Below are positions 63,523-64,000 of a stretch of DNA of 64,000 nt, piece after piece (the stretch's first letter is position 1; each line of letters begins with the position of its first letter). This DNA is from Prochlorococcus sp. AG-347-J06 (GTDB lineage Bacteria > Cyanobacteriota > Cyanobacteriia > PCC-6307 > Cyanobiaceae): the NCBI GenBank assembly GCA_003281525.1, contig QCBT01000002.1, positions 62,001-126,000 on the forward strand, in the 5' to 3' direction. A model generated the notes under the pieces. That model was not told the DNA's origin, searched no databases, and saw nothing but the letters and a program-made list of their open reading frames with translations. The translations under genes and the position numbers were made by a program.

Positions 63523-64000
63523 ATGCCAATAATTACCTTACCTGATGGTTCAAAAAAGGTTTTCGAAAAATCTGTAACTACCCTGGAAATTGCCCGGAGT
63601 ATAGGCGCTGGATTAGCTAATGCAACAATTGCTGGAAAAGTAAATGATGTTCTTCTAGATGCAACTATTCCTATAAATAAAGATTCTAAAGTTGTAATCA
63701 TTACATCTAAAGATAAAGAGGGAATTGAAATAATTAGACATTCCTTTGCTCACCTTATTGGTCATGCAGTTAAACAAATTTACCCTAATATTAAAATGGC
63801 AATTGGGCCAGTAATTGAAGATGGTTTTTATTACGATATTTTTTCTGAATATAGATTTACTCCTGAAGATTTAAAAAAAATCGAAAATAGAATTAATAAA
63901 TTAATAAAGACAAACTATGATGTTGAAATTTTACAAGTTTCTAAAGAAGAGGCAATTAAAACTTTTAAAGAAAGAGATGAGACTTTTAAATTACGAATCA
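63523..64000 (+). CDS. thrS: Threonyl-tRNA synthetase (partial, runs off window end)
   Basis: [28 protein letters not shown]...[38 protein letters not shown] at 63523. Confidence 0.94.
   Translation, partial: MPIITLPDGSKKVFEKSVTTLEIARSIGAGLANATIAGKVNDVLLDATIPINKDSKVVIITSKDKEGIEIIRHSFAHLIGHAVKQIYPNIKMAIGPVIEDGFYYDIFSEYRFTPEDLKKIENRINKLIKTNYDVEILQVSKEEAIKTFKERDETFKLRI

Overview
This AT-rich (roughly 30% G+C) 64 kb window looks like core chromosome of a high-light-adapted marine picocyanobacterium (Prochlorococcus-like). Supporting genes are a pcb chlorophyll a/b antenna gene, a lycopene epsilon-type cyclase, class II B12-dependent nrdJ, DUF3721 and DUF4278 small proteins, and menB/menD/glgA/acs/hisS. 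Most of the window is ordinary densely packed housekeeping sequence. Less ordinary parts, in order: (1) a short leader at about 5.57-5.65 kb before a 33-aa 'YRG' peptide, with mutually exclusive pairings around the Shine-Dalgarno, resembling the picocyanobacterial glutamine (Downstream-peptide/glnA) riboswitch class; (2) a tRNA-Ser(TGA) locus at 6.25-8.29 kb with one intact tRNA, a decayed 5' fragment and an exact 58-bp displaced 3' copy, bounding an 883-bp element that carries one PD-(D/E)XK-like ORF and end repeats, which looks like a minimal or decayed tRNA-targeted integrative element; (3) a ribbon-helix-helix-like ORF with two upstream TCTA-N2-TAGA palindromes 22 bp apart, paired with a degenerate GIY-YIG-like ORF; (4) a GIY-YIG/Mug113-like domain fused to a membrane domain; (5) a protein with 11 tandem glycine pentads plus DUF3721; (6) comB, whose conserved N-terminus has no ATG/GTG/TTG start but has a well-placed Shine-Dalgarno before ATT; (7) a cluster of three DnaA-box-like sites. 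Everything comes from reading the sequence and the supplied translations; no database searches were run.
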